A stretch of 64,000 bases of DNA from Mycteria americana (Eukaryota > Chordata > Aves > Ciconiiformes > Ciconiidae). Location of the stretch: the NCBI RefSeq assembly GCF_035582795.1, contig NC_134367.1:52545562-52609561 (forward strand). Direction: 5' to 3'. Each line of letters begins with the position of its first letter. Position 1 is the stretch's first letter. The notes beneath the pieces were generated by a model, which was given only the letters and a program-made list of their open reading frames with translations, was not told where the DNA came from and did not search any database. Shown here piece by piece: positions 38,224-50,991 of the stretch. The position numbers were made by a program, and so were the translations under genes.

Positions 38224-41200
38224 CTGTTGAAATCAAAGCATGTTTCATTTTAAGACATGACTTTTTTTTTTTTTAATTTGCCTTCTGGGGAAAGAGTGGA
38301 AAGAAGAAAAATGTTAATTGGTTTCATTTAAATCTGATTGCCAATCTGATACACAGCTATGGAGATTTGATGATTTTTTTTTTCCTTGTTAGTCTGTTCT
38401 GCTTGGTGAAATTTAAGGCTTACATAATCCCCCAGAGAGCAACGCAGTTTGAAAAGCAAATAATTAAGCATTAGTACTATATCCAAAAATCAATTTTCCC
38501 GAGAACAAGTTATTTTGGCATGCAAATGTTTTTTTTTTTTCTTTTCAAACCTTGATGTGTATTCTGCATCCTGAGTAACGTTAAAATCATGTCACGATTT
38601 AAGACTGTAATCACAAGTTGCGGCATCACTGCAATGTACACTGTATACCTTACCTAGAGTGTCCTGGATCTCAGTTCCAGAAAGGCTTTAATCGTTACCC
38701 CAACACATCCCCTCTCCAACAACAAAGGCATTTAAGCAAGTGCTTAACTAAACAGCGGAACTGGCACGTGTGTCTGTGCTGTGCTGGCTTAGACATCTAG
38801 AGTCTGAAGCCGGGGTAAAACCACTGCAAACGGAGAAGAGAGAGAGACCCTGCAAGGAGGAACACTAAGTCAAAGTCCTCGTAAAGACCAAGAAAGCAAG
38901 GACTAAAATGTGCTGGATTCATCAGAAACCTGGAAGTGTCAAAACCCACTTAACTGAGAGGTGAAGTCAGCTTTGCCGGCAGCTGAGCAGCAGCCGAAAC
39001 ACAGCGGTGACTGAGCCAGCGAAGCTATGGCCCCGTGGGGGACACCCCACGGAGGAGCCCCTGCCTGCAGCCCCAGCTCTGCCTGTCCGCCCGGCAGCTG
39101 TCCGTCCCCCGGGCTCTGCCGCACCGTTCCGCACCGTCCTCTTCCTCCAGACCCGCTCTGGAAAAGGCAGGCATGGAGCTGGGGGCTGCTCCAGCCTTTC
39201 CAGCATTCGGGATCCAGGGCACAGCAGGCGACGGAAAGCCAGCGCAATTTGTACGGCTGTCGCCGTAGCAGTGGTGAGGAGGCAATGCGAAGCAGAAGTA
39301 AGCACCAAAGCTGTGGCTACTTCTGCCCAAGAGGGGCTGTGCTGCGCTGCACCAGCACCAGCTTACAGTTGGTTGTTGCAGGGCTTTTCAAACCCCGTGC
39401 AGCCCAGCCATCAAATTCAGGGGTTGCAGGGCACGGGCTGCTAACACGCAGAGAGGAAAGCAAAGACTGAGAAGAGTTGCAGGAACCCAGCCGAGCCATC
39501 GTTATGAAAAGTTGTTCTTTGGGCCCAGTACCAACCCTGGCTGCAGGGACGGGAGCTGGCGCTGCCAGAAAGCCAACAATAAAAAAGGTGGAAAGAACAG
39601 CAGTAGAGACAAAACCAGGTTAAACATCAGTCCCGAACTGACTGCTCTCATCTTGCTCCTTCCTTCCTCTACAGCAGACCGCCCCAGCTCAGCTCCCTGT
39701 TTTAGCCAAATTCAAAAGCACAGGTCTGGCCCCACCCAGAACCCCAGAAATGGAAAAATTTTACACAGGGGTGAGAGTCAAAACTGGAACCCAGCCTTTG
39801 CTGTGGTAGGCACTCTCCACCATGTGCCTTATAATAAGTAAATAAAACTCTCATTCTTCAAGACGCTTAAGCTCTGAGGGATCATTACTTGAAGCATTAC
39901 ATCCAAAGAGCTGCATGCTGCATCACCACCTCCCTGCTCCTGCTCAGCTCATAATTCCAAAGGAAATTCATAAAAGCTAATATAGCATCTCTTCGTGCTG
40001 CTCTCAGGATTCACTAAATTTTAAGCAAAGATTTGCGCTGCACCCCACTACCCATTTCCCTTCAGTCACATAACAATCAAGGAATAAATGGCATTGCAAT
40101 AGCAAGCACTAATTTTAAGACACAGAAGAATAACGTGCTGTCTACAGAAACCTAAGATTCTGCAATGCTGCCATTTAATTGACTCGTGGCATTAAGAGCA
40201 GTTACAACACTCAGAATTTGGAGCAATTTTAATAGTTCTTGCTACTTAATAGCTCTTGCTATCAAAAATAAAAAAACCTGAACTCTGCCTTTAGCACCAT
40301 CACCAGTCTGTTGCATGATTTACAGACCCCGATGCATTGAGCTCACGTCCTGTTCTGGGCTTCTACTCACCATCATACAAACCACAGCACATGTAAGATG
40401 GTTCTTCTGATCATTAGATACCAGCATTGAAAAAGCTTTTTCTGGTCACACCTCGACCCTGCTGACATGGCATCTTCCCCCTCCAGCAGTTTGAGCCATT
40501 CTACGCTAATGGCAGGGAGCTGAACTCAGGCACAGTAATTAGTAGACACTTGCTCAGCAAACAAGGAAAATGAGATCTAATGGTCTTCTGCGTAAGCAGG
40601 ATCCCATTTCCAGAAGTGCTCATACCAGTCATGGTGTTACCCTGTCAGTTATTAATCCCATAACATCTGCCAGGTCAGGAACAAGGATTTCTCTCGTTTT
40701 TTGTTTTCACTTATGCTTGTCCCCCCCACCAGGGTCAGTTACTCTGGGAACGAAACTTCTCGATTAGTATGTCAGACGCAATAAACTCTCTGCTAATTGA
40801 TGTCCTTGTAGGCTTTGACCCAACTAGTGGAGTTTAGCAGCATCTGCCACTGTTTATTAAGTCACCGGGATGAAGGATGTTTTCAGCTTAATGTGCCTGC
40901 CACAGCCTAAACTTCCGTACAACAAAACAAGCAGCCCTACACACATTTCTTGCTGTCTCCACATGCATCATCTTGCCCTCCTGCCCTCTCAGTGCTGGCA
41001 TGAGCGGAGGCAGAAATGTCATTTTCTTGAGCATTTAGCCAGGGGTACCCACAAGCTGGAGGATAAGTGAACACTCTGCTACCCTCCCAGTTACCATCAG
41101 CACAGCAGCATATTTTTAGACATGTTTCAAATGAATCTCGTCTCAGCCTTGAAAGCATTGCATTAACAAAGAATTTCGTGTGTGAATGACATTTCAGTGA

Positions 41201-42018
41201 CATTAGCACCTGAAGCTTTTTGCTGTTCTCCAGTGTAAGCGATGGTGCAGTTAAATCTGTATTCAAGGGTCAATTGATAGACCTGGGTACCAAAAGCAGC
41301 CGCCCTGTCGGAACTGTGGGCATTCAGCACCTTTTCCATTTTTTATTACAGGAAATGCACGCGTAAATGCTGTTGTGCAGAAGCGATGCCTCCATTAAGA
41401 CATGACGGCCCAATTTCCATATATGCTGAACCCTGGAAGTATCTGTCAACACAATCTGGATTTGGAAATGTCACCTTTGAAAAAGCACATAAAAACACTA
41501 ATTTTCCAGGCCATTATTTTTGTCCTCAAAATATCAGGATTCTATTAGCACCATTGAGACAACTTGTCCAAGCTAGGAACTGATGCCTTGTTCTCGTTTT
41601 ACTGAGAACCTCAAATGCATCCTTTTTAGCTAAAATGAGCCTGGTTATCGCATTATTATTGAGAGGTGGAGTGGTTGAATACACAGTTCTCTCGCTACGG
41701 CGTGCTCTGTATTTTTCTGCGTCCGAGAGAGAGTGAAAAAGAGAGAGCGGGAGAGGAACCACGTCTGGAATTTCAGTCATATCATACTCCTGTCAGGACA
41801 CAAACCCATCTGAAAATAAAAAGCAAGGAAATAATGCATTCTTTCTACCCTGTGTTTTGACCTTTACATTCATGTTGACCATCACTGCTAGGTTAAGCAA
41901 CTTTAGAAACAAAGCAGTTCCAAAACCAGTCTGGCGTGAGGTTAATTTCTTATCTGAGAGGGAACAGGCTGTGCCAGGCAAACTGTTTTCTAAATGGAGA
42001 CTGAAATGCAAAACCTAC
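38224..42018 (-). other. METTL24: METTL24 intron 2 (3.8 kb)
   Basis: Phase-0 intron with donor CCCAG|GTAGGT at 42019/42018 and acceptor CAACAG before 38223. T-rich runs lie at about 38262-38276 and 38529-38541. A GC-rich patch at 38950-39500 gives overlapping 60-147 codon frames on both strands. These follow from composition and none is recognisable. Confidence 0.8.
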
Positions 42019-42117
42019 CTGGGAAGTGCTAATGTACTTCAGGAACCTCAAGGCCTCGTAGTTGAGGGAAGGAGTTGGACTTGCCCATGGCTGTAGTTCA
42101 ATGTGCCATCTTACAGT
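42019..42117 (-). CDS. METTL24: METTL24 coding exon 2
   Basis: This 99-bp exon encodes exactly 33 codons (residues 99-131), phase 0 on both sides. The acceptor is CTTTGCTTTGCAG before 42117 and the donor is TCCCAG|GTAGGT after 42019. The peptide starts [20 protein letters not shown] and ends [13 protein letters not shown]. It links the N-terminal stem to the catalytic domain. It resembles the QPWASP...FLxYI segment I associate with vertebrate METTL24. The short length gives less independent evidence, but the frame and splice sites fit on both sides. Confidence 0.9.
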
Positions 42118-44508
42118 CTGCAAAGCAAAGCAAAACAAAAACACCTTAAAGGAACAGGATTCACTTCTCGCTACAAGCATAAAATGCAAGGGCTAATAAA
42201 TTAAGGAGATTTAATTTCAAACAAAAAGAGTTTCCTAGGGGCTTGTCTACACATGAAAGTCATTTCAGAATAAAGTAGGGTTTGAACTACAGTGAAAGAG
42301 CATCTAACTATGATTTATCACGATCAACTTTGAAAGCAGATGTAGGTAATTCAGAAAGAAAGAGCTCTTCATACAGGATACATGTGTCAACACGGTTATT
42401 CTAGGACACCCAAGTAAGCCCTGGCTTGTAGAAACCCATGAAGAAAACCAAGATCTGAATAACTAAATCCTCTAGCAAAACATCTGAAAACAGTGAAATA
42501 ATTTTAATTTTATATCTGTCGTGTATCTCCGCTTGAATGTCCACTGAAACACGAACTTGGACTGCAAACACTAATAGCCAAAGGAAACCTCTGCAAACAG
42601 TCTCTTTCCTTTTTTTAAATCTATATTTGATAGAAAAGCAAGCTTCTTGCGGTCTTTGAGAAAAAGTCCTCTTCCTCTCCCACACCTGCCTGATGAGGTA
42701 CACCAGAATTCTTTGTTTTCCTGCAAAAAACATCAGTGTGGCTGTCGTAGCCCTACCACTCCTCATTTTCATAGCCCCAGGGAAGCAGCTTTGGTGGATG
42801 CTTTCTGCACTCCCTGTGAGGCCGCTCAGCTCTGAACCTCGGAGATCTTGTCAGCTTTTCCAGCAACACTTCCCACATAGACAGCGTGGGACAGAAGAGG
42901 TCTTTCAGACACGTGCTTGCAGAGCAACGGGGCTCTGCGCTCCCATCTGCGCCACCTTCTCCAAATTCTGCCCGCTTTTGTCACGCTGGGAAGTTTAGAC
43001 GTGTTATCTCTTGCCCTCAAGTAGATAAAAATACAAGCACGGTGTTAAGTTGAACTAAAAGAAGATTGATTCCTTGTGGCTTTTCATCTTCAGGCGCCAT
43101 AACTCACTTCCATGGCTGGGCAGGTAGTATCAAGCTCCCCTTTAATCATCCCCGATTAACTGAGCTTCCATAATGAACAGGATGGGGTTTTTTTTCCCAT
43201 AGGTTCATGCATACATTCAATAAAATACCAAACAAACAGAAACCCCATTTGGGATTCCCACAGGACCTTAATTCAAACGAAGCCCTGGAAAATATATAGG
43301 AAATAGCAATTAACCGGAGAGGATGGAGGCAGATCAGAGGCAAGGTGCTGAGCCCCACCGGAGAGGACAGCCCTGCCATGGGGCTGGTCTGCGGCGCCAG
43401 GAGAAGAGCCAGCGCGGTGACAGCGGGGATCCTCTGATGCCAGAGGGGAACGCAGGAAGGAAAAAGAGAAGGCAATGCTAGAAAAGAAAGATTATTAAAG
43501 GGGACCACCAGACCAGATGGAGTTTGCCTTGAGCTGATACCATGAATTGACATTTTTGCAGCCTAAGTAAACTCAGTCTGGAGTAAACGTGAGCCAGGAG
43601 GTCTGTATGAGGTTTATTGTTCCTTTCGGGTTTGCTCTTTTGGGATTTTTTACCGTAAAGAAAACCTGAAAAGGACATTTGAGATATTTTTTTTCCCCCA
43701 GAAGCAGACAAAAGTAGCATTTCCCACCCTGCAACTTGCTGCTCGCAGCAGACATAGGCTCCTATACCCTGCAGAAGGCTGGAAGCGAGCTAGCAAGCAA
43801 GCTCTGCAGCAGCACGTACCCCTGACCCGCTGCCCGCAGAAGGCAGCCTGCAAGCAGCTAACAGCAGGAGGATAGGTGCACACCGGGGAGGGAAATGCGT
43901 GTAATCTTTCAGAATAAGTCACAGTTCACACGGCTGAATAACGTTTGCAATGACAGGAATGCTGCTGTTTCAACAGCCTTGAAAGCTGAAATGAAAATGA
44001 AGACTGACAATCATTTTCAGGGGGAAAAAAAAAAAACCAAAACCCAGACACCTAAACATCCGTGCCCAGTTATTCCAAAATCAATTTGTGTGAGAAGTAG
44101 CTCATTAAGTAGGGGAATTGCAGGGTGGGCATTGTGGCACCGCTCAGCAAGAATGCCCTCTGCACAGAGTTGAAGGGGAAGAAAAAAAAAGAAAAACCCT
44201 ATAATTAACCACGTGAATGAGGTTCTTTTTCAGCAGAGTGCAGTATCAAAGAGCCACCGTGGCTTTCTCTCAGGTTCTTAAAATCTTAAAGATGACAAAG
44301 TGCCTTTCCACTGTCTCTAAAATGTATCAATAAACACACAACTATGAAGATAAAAACCCCAGTGACTTAATAATGCAGTTTCACTTAAAAAAAAAAAAAA
44401 AGAAAGATCAACCTTTGATACTTTAATATAATTCTTTAAATTTAGGAGCACTACACAAATGGTACTTTTGTGACAGAGATCAGACCTGAGCTCCTGTTTG
44501 ACAGCTTT

Positions 44509-44559
44509 TAGCTTCTCAAGCTAAATAGCTTCTCAAGCTTCTCAATAGCTTCTCAAGCT
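44509..44559. repeat. Three copies of TAGCTTCTCAAGCT
   Basis: The 14-mer TAGCTTCTCAAGCT occurs at 44509, 44526 and 44546. Each copy is itself a small imperfect palindrome (AGCTT-ctc-AAGCT). It is a local expansion of unknown origin in METTL24 intron 1. Confidence 0.85.
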
Positions 44560-47500
44560 TCAGCCTTGGTCCCTGGCTCCTTACTAAGCAGCAGCCCATG
44601 TCCATTCACTAACAAATACATTACAGAGGGCTGTTCCTACCCCTACTGAACACCCCTATGGGTCGCTTCAATAGCCGCGTCACCCTAAGATTCACAGACG
44701 ATGAACGAGGGGGTGAAAATCCAGTACATCTCTTGGAACAGGTACACCCTCCCAGCAGGTAACTCCCTGATGTTGGTGATGTGGTATGGATATGTTCAGC
44801 ACTCGCAAAATATCCTCCTGAAGGAGCCATTCCCTATGTACATCTGTAGCCTTTGTTTATAGTTTTTCAGGTAATTTTCAGCCTGTGCCATAGTGTTTCC
44901 ACGTAAGCCTTCTCAAATAAACTCTGCAAATAAAATGCACCCGGTCCCTGTGAACCAACCGCTTTGTGAAAATCAGGTTTATCCTAGATAAACACATGTT
45001 CCTTATTTTGAGAAGCTTTTCCCCTCTAGACTTTGCAATTTTATTTACTCAAAGCAAACCTGAGCTGGCATCATGATTTGGATTTTCTCACTTGTATCAC
45101 AGAAACCTCTAGAATAAATAACCGAGAGCAGGTCCCCTGTGGCTGCTATACAAAACAGGCTGAGGAGCAGCTCCTTTCACAGGGGGCTTCTACAGCAAGT
45201 ATACAAGAGGAGCAGAGAAGGTGTTACGGTCCGTATTATGCAGCTTTAGATACGAAATTCAGACAGACCTCCCCAAGGTCGCCCAGGAGGAGCCAGAAAA
45301 CCAGTTCAGACACTCTGCATCTCTGGCCATCGCCATCGGTGTGCTATCTCCCTAGGGTAAGGACTCATCCAACGAGACACCGTGACTGTGTTTCCCAAAC
45401 ACCAATATATCCTGATTCCACAATATATAGAGATGACAGAAAGTTACAATGCCACTTAAAAAATATCATACTGAATATCTTGAAGTATCCCTCTATTTAC
45501 ATTGTTTCACTTACAGACACGTTACCTGAAATTAGCACTGTAAGAAAAATCAGTCTTCAGCAAGACTTTATCACAGGCACTGGTCAGACACTGACTTCAG
45601 CTACCCCAGAAGGGTAATGGATATCCAGAAACTGTTATCCAGAGTGATGTCTAAATGTTCACCACATGAGGTAAACACAGAGCAAAGAAAATCTTAAGGC
45701 AATGCCATTGCTTTGTTAGGAAAACCAGGATGCATTTGAAGGTCTGATTTTTTTTCCAGGTACTTCACACATCCTTAAGGATAAGGCCTGATGTTTCCTT
45801 CAGACCAATCTGACAGTAATCTGCAGTGACTTTTCCCTGGAGACCACTTCTTTCTAGATTTTTCTCCCTCATCAGCCATCTATGATAGTCATCTGATAAT
45901 CTCTTAATAATCTGTAGTATGCATATGGTATCATTTGTCCTAAAAATCTGAAATCATAATATTAAGTTTAAATCAGTATGTGCAAAGGGCTCACAAACCA
46001 GCAGGTGTAAAATTGTAGGTTTGCAAAATTTCTGGCTTTCCTAGCATAAACTCAAACACATAAATCATTAAATTCTTTCCAGACCGATCCTAGTTTCAGT
46101 GCAGTAATTCAAACAGCCCAACCCCTCCCTTCCCTTCTGCTTACATTTGAAAGGGAATGAGTAAGTTTTCCATACGTCCATCTTTTTTAACTCAGTAACT
46201 GTTTTTTCCCTCCTTTCAATCTCCTTTTTAGCAGCCTATTAAAATACAGAAACATATTTGCCATGTTTATAAACAAAAATTTGGGAATCCCATTGCCCTG
46301 CCAAGCAGCCTGTTGCTTCCGACGAAGAAACAAAAGACTTGTCAATACATACACAGATGTCTTAATCGAGGGAAAAATATAAAATCCTCTGATTAAACTG
46401 CGCAACAATATTTTTTTACATTTGAGGCAGGACCAAATGTGAGTGGAAAGCGCTTGTGGCAATAAACTCCATCAATAACCATAAATATTCGCTAGCCATA
46501 GAAACAAATGGCATACACATCTTCACCTCCAACCGTTCTGGCTGTACTCTGTATCACCACGCTCACCCCTCGTGGCAGGGTACAGCAGAACAGAGCTTGC
46601 TCGTGGGCGAAATTTTGCAGGGGTTTTCTCAGTTTAAAACGCAATGGGTGGGATTCAAATTGCAAAATTTCAGACATCTACAAGGCAAACGTATATTTAC
46701 TGGATTGCATTCCTGAAGGCTTGCCCTTGTTAGAGTAGGTTGTCCCTAGACATGATTTACAGGGCTTGGACATCATTTCGTTTGGGCTCCCTCTGGAGCA
46801 CCTGTGGCCTTAAGCATATTACTTTGTAGTGGTCTTGTTTTGGTTTTTTCCCCCAATTCAAAAGTGAAAATAATAGCGAAAGCAGTGAAAGCAGCATGTT
46901 GCAGCCCACCCGAGTAGTGGCTTTACGGGACATGCCAGCACGCCTCACGAGGGACACGCAACAAGTGCAAAGCCTGCTGAGATGAGTGGGAGGGCTGCTG
47001 AGGGTGGAGGCGGCCAAACCTGGCACGCTCCTCCTCTTGCTGACGACACGGAGTGGCTCTGGCAGCGAACGATCCCTTGTGAACGCCTACGTTTAGTTTC
47101 AGAGGCAATTAGCTGGTTGACTCCAAGGGAGAGCCGGGAATGAAGAAACATTCCTGCAGTGCGGACAACCATGGACCAAGCTCCCACAGCGGGCTGGGGA
47201 GCTAAGTTACTTGACAGGACAGACGAGGCAGACAGGCTCTTTAAGGGAATGATTCATCTCACTATAGAGTAGACGTCTAAAATAAGTAAGATGAGTCACG
47301 CACTGGAAACGTCCATGTCTCTCCATGACCTGCAAAGGCAGCCTGGAGGACGGGCTCAGAAACACCTACACTGTAGACATTCAACATCACAGAAAAGGAA
47401 CCCCAGACCAGACTATCAGACATGGGATGCTGCAGAAAAATTTGTATTTTAGAGGGCTGAGCCTACTCTATAATTGTGAGCCTCAAGCAACACTTAATTG

Positions 47501-48427
47501 CACCTTATTCTTCAGCAAGGTTGATTAACTCCAAATGTTTTATGTTTGGAGCAGCAATACGTGGCACAAGTAAAACAAACTCCACCTCAAAGCAGAGGTG
47601 TCAATAGGAAAGAACAAGTATGCCTCAGCCTTGGCAAAGACCTCCTTGAGAAAGGTCAATTCATACGGTCCCCTTCAGCTAAATGTAATCAGCATCACAC
47701 AGAGGGCTCACAAGAGGTACACCCATAAAAATATGCTACGTGACGTTGTTAATTTAGAAGTAGCGGGGACATGCACAGGCTCAGTAAGCTGTAATTTAAA
47801 ATACAGGCTTACAAAGTGACTGTGACTCATATTTAAAGCTCGGAGTGAATTAATTTCTAACGTGGCTGGCTTTATAGGTATCCCATCCCTACATGTCTGA
47901 ATCGTTTCTTTCCCTTTTTTTTTCTTTTATATTACTATTATTTTCTATTTTTCTTTGCAGTTTGGCTTTCTTAAACATATGAGGTTTTTGCTTAAGAAAC
48001 CGTATTGCAGAAATTGCTATATACACTCCTGCGCTGCATGTGTGTGCCTGTACTGAGAGAAAAGCAGTGGGTTCCCTCTGAGGCATCATGCATTGGGAAC
48101 ATCACAGCTGACACCTAGTCCTGCAGCCACCTAAACTGAGAATTTCCACTTCAACTGTGAAGCTTTCACACGCTGCACAAAGTCCATAATGAACTGGAAA
48201 AAAAAGAATACAGGAAATCTTTCTATTTCCCCATTTTTTACTTTTCTGAGTTTATCTAAAGCAGCGGTATCTCTGACAACACTGCACACAAGCACACAGC
48301 CTTCTTCGTACCCAGCCACCGCAGGATTGCTCCATCCTCTGTACGCATCGGGCTGGTGCAGTGGAACTAGCAGGCAACACAGGGAGTCCCTCCCGCAGAC
48401 AAACTCCAGCACTATAGAACTGTAGCG

Positions 48428-48915
48428 TGGAATCACGGAATGGTTTGGGTTGGAAGGGACCTTTAAAGATCACCTAGTCCAACCCCCTGCCACGGGGGAC
48501 CTCTTCCACTAGAGCAGGTTGCTCAAAGTAAATAGTACTGGTCCCAGTATGCGCCCTTGAGGGACACCTACTGTTTTCCACTTAAGACATGGAGCCATTG
48601 ACTACAATTCTTCGGATGCGGCCATCCAGCCAATTCCTCATCCATCTAACAGTCCATCCATCAAACCCCTATCTCTCCAATTCAGAGGTAAGGATGTCAT
48701 GGGGAGTCATATCAACAGCCTTATAGAAGTCCAGGTAGATGACATCCATAGCTCTTCCCTTGTCCTCTGATGCAGTCGCTCCATCATACATGGCCACCAG
48801 ATTAGTCAGGCACGACTTGCCCTTGATGAAGCCATCTTGGCTGTCTCTAACCACCTCCCTGTCTTCAGTATGTTTTGACTTATCTTTCAGGGGGATCTGC
48901 TCCATTATCTTACCC
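48428..48915 (-). mobile_element. CR1 LINE with internal deletion
   Basis: A CR1 copy on the - strand. Its left end (48430-48530) is the CR1 3' region (AATCACGGAATGGTTTGGGT on +, followed by the GTCCAACCCC segment). The rest (about 48535-48915) encodes a reverse transcriptase segment that normally lies well over 0.5 kb further upstream: [15 protein letters not shown], then [17 protein letters not shown] (motif A, where YLDFSKAFDTVPH is usual). The two parts meet near 48530, so the region between the RT core and the 3' tail, including motif C, has been lost. Stops also break the frame. The element is inactive. Confidence 0.88.
48669..48905 (-). pseudogene. CR1 reverse transcriptase motif A fragment
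   Basis: A 78-codon stretch of CR1 ORF2 reverse transcriptase on the - strand. It contains [17 protein letters not shown] and [16 protein letters not shown]. The first aspartate of the polymerase catalytic set is present in YLDF, but motif C is absent because of the internal deletion. It stops at 48669. It is a relic, not a gene. Confidence 0.85.
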
Positions 48916-50973
48916 TAAGATTTGATGGCGGAACATTAGGCTGAGGAACAAAAGCTTTGCGCCAAGATGAGCAAGCAATGCTAACACATGGGAGTCAGGC
49001 TCTCCCATGCAGCAAGGCTACTTACCAGTGTAAACCCTGCCTATGGAAACCAGTCCTGTGATAAGAGCATTTTCTGCATTAATAAGTGGGTGTCTTCAAT
49101 TTAAATGAGTTTTCCACAGGACTTGTGTATGAAGAATTTTAATAACTAGAGGTGTTTCTATGTCTGGGCATGTGTGTTTTATTTTATTGAAGAGGGAACT
49201 TCTAGGATGCACTTAACTCTTCCCTAGCTCTCTGTGCATCACCTCCTCCAAGCCTCTGCAGTGCAGCACACATTTGTCTGCCTGGGAGTAGGATGCAATT
49301 GCTGCGAGAGCCAACTTACAGAGCTCTGAGCATCACCCAGAGGGCTTTGCTTGAGAGCAGTTTATCAGCACTTGCTACCAAGGCTGCAGTTTGCACCATA
49401 AGTAAAACTCTTACGCTTAGCAGGGAAAAGGAAAAAAGCAACACGTCTTGAATGCAAAGTTTTACATTGAAATGAAGAAAACAATTTTCTGACTTCAATT
49501 CTCATTAGAAAAGCTTTGAGCCACTGCATGGAAATCGAAACCAAGAGAGTCTTTACCCTTGTAGAGCAAATCAGTCTGAACATGCATACATAACAACCCC
49601 TGGAAAGGCAGCAATCATCAAGCGTTTCACCTCTGCTCTCCTTTTGTTAATATTCATGTTTATTTTCTGCTCGTTTTGCTTCTGATTTCCCATCTGACGG
49701 TATGAAATGGAGCCACACGCATACAAATTACAGCTCTCACGCTCGCGGGGGAACCGCTGGCCTAACCTGCGGGCAAGCCACACCAGCGACCTCGATGTAG
49801 AACACCAACAACTTCAATGCCTTGGGAGGTTCAGCGATTCACACGCAAAGCCCATGCTCAAGGTCTCTCCAACTCTGCTTTTAGTTTTGTGTCTTTTCCC
49901 CCAAACAAGTGTCTCATAAGAAAAGCATACGCAGAAAAAAAGGATGCTTGGCACCGACTTTAAGTGACAGAATTTATCTCACTTTAAGAATTAAGAAATG
50001 GCTTTGGAAAAATAAAGAGCACCTTCCAAAACTAACATGACACAGCCAGATCTGTAGAGGAATTTAGGTGACTAATGCTCCATTGAATTCAAATCGAAAC
50101 ATCGAAACCCTCACTTCCACAGGAAATGGGTATTGGAACCAGCTTACGAGGTTTAAATTAGGCATTGTGGACACCCCCCCGTAAATTCACCGGTAGAACT
50201 GGGCTTCAGCAACTAACGTACATCACCCTGGGTGCAGGTTTGTGACTTCCAGGAAGCACGTGTTTTGGAACACTTGCCAAAATATTAATTTGTAGGTACT
50301 TAAGAATTCGGAAAGCATTGCATCTAACTTATTATTTACATAGCATAACTACCACCCCTCGCTACCTTTGAGGAATAAATCCATTGCAACCAAAGGAGCT
50401 GGGAGCTGCAGAGGTAGGAAAGGGCAGCACTGGCACCGGGGAGCTCCTCCTCGGACCTTCAAGGGTCACCAAGGACTGAGAGCTCTGCCATTGGAAATCC
50501 CAGCAACATCAAGGAGAAATATACATTTATTAAAAGAGAGATTGATTTTACTCTGCTAAGAGACACATGGCTTTAAAACCAGTCAAGTGGGATTTCTTTG
50601 CTATGGTAATAGAATAAAATAAAATAAATAAATCAGGCAGCAGCATTCCAGTGCTATCCAGAGGCTGACAGTGTGATAATTTATATCTGACGGAGATAGA
50701 ACCAGGAGCCAGAACAGATTGAAATATATGGAAGCAAATTTCTCGAAACTGCTTAAGCAGTGTAATACTCAATCAGCTGAATTATTTCCAGTGCCTGCAT
50801 GCCTTTGCCAATACTTAAGGATAACAGCAAGAAACAGATACAGAAACTACTGGTCACTGCTTGTCAAATTCAGACTTTAGCCAAGCAGAGGCAAGACCAC
50901 AGTTTCAACCTGTACTCATACTGCTTTAAATGAAGTGCTTTGGTTGAGAAAATATGGGAGATGTCATAATAAG

Positions 50974-50991
50974 AAAAAAAAAAAAAAAAAA
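50974..50991 (+). repeat. Poly(A) run of 18
   Basis: Simple A-tract in METTL24 intron 1. No adjoining retroposed body is recognised. Confidence 0.85.

Noticed and set aside
45033..45617. 194-codon + strand open frame in METTL24 intron 1
   Set aside because: No recognisable domain, mixed composition, no supporting splice or promoter context. Chance length is plausible in 64 kb.
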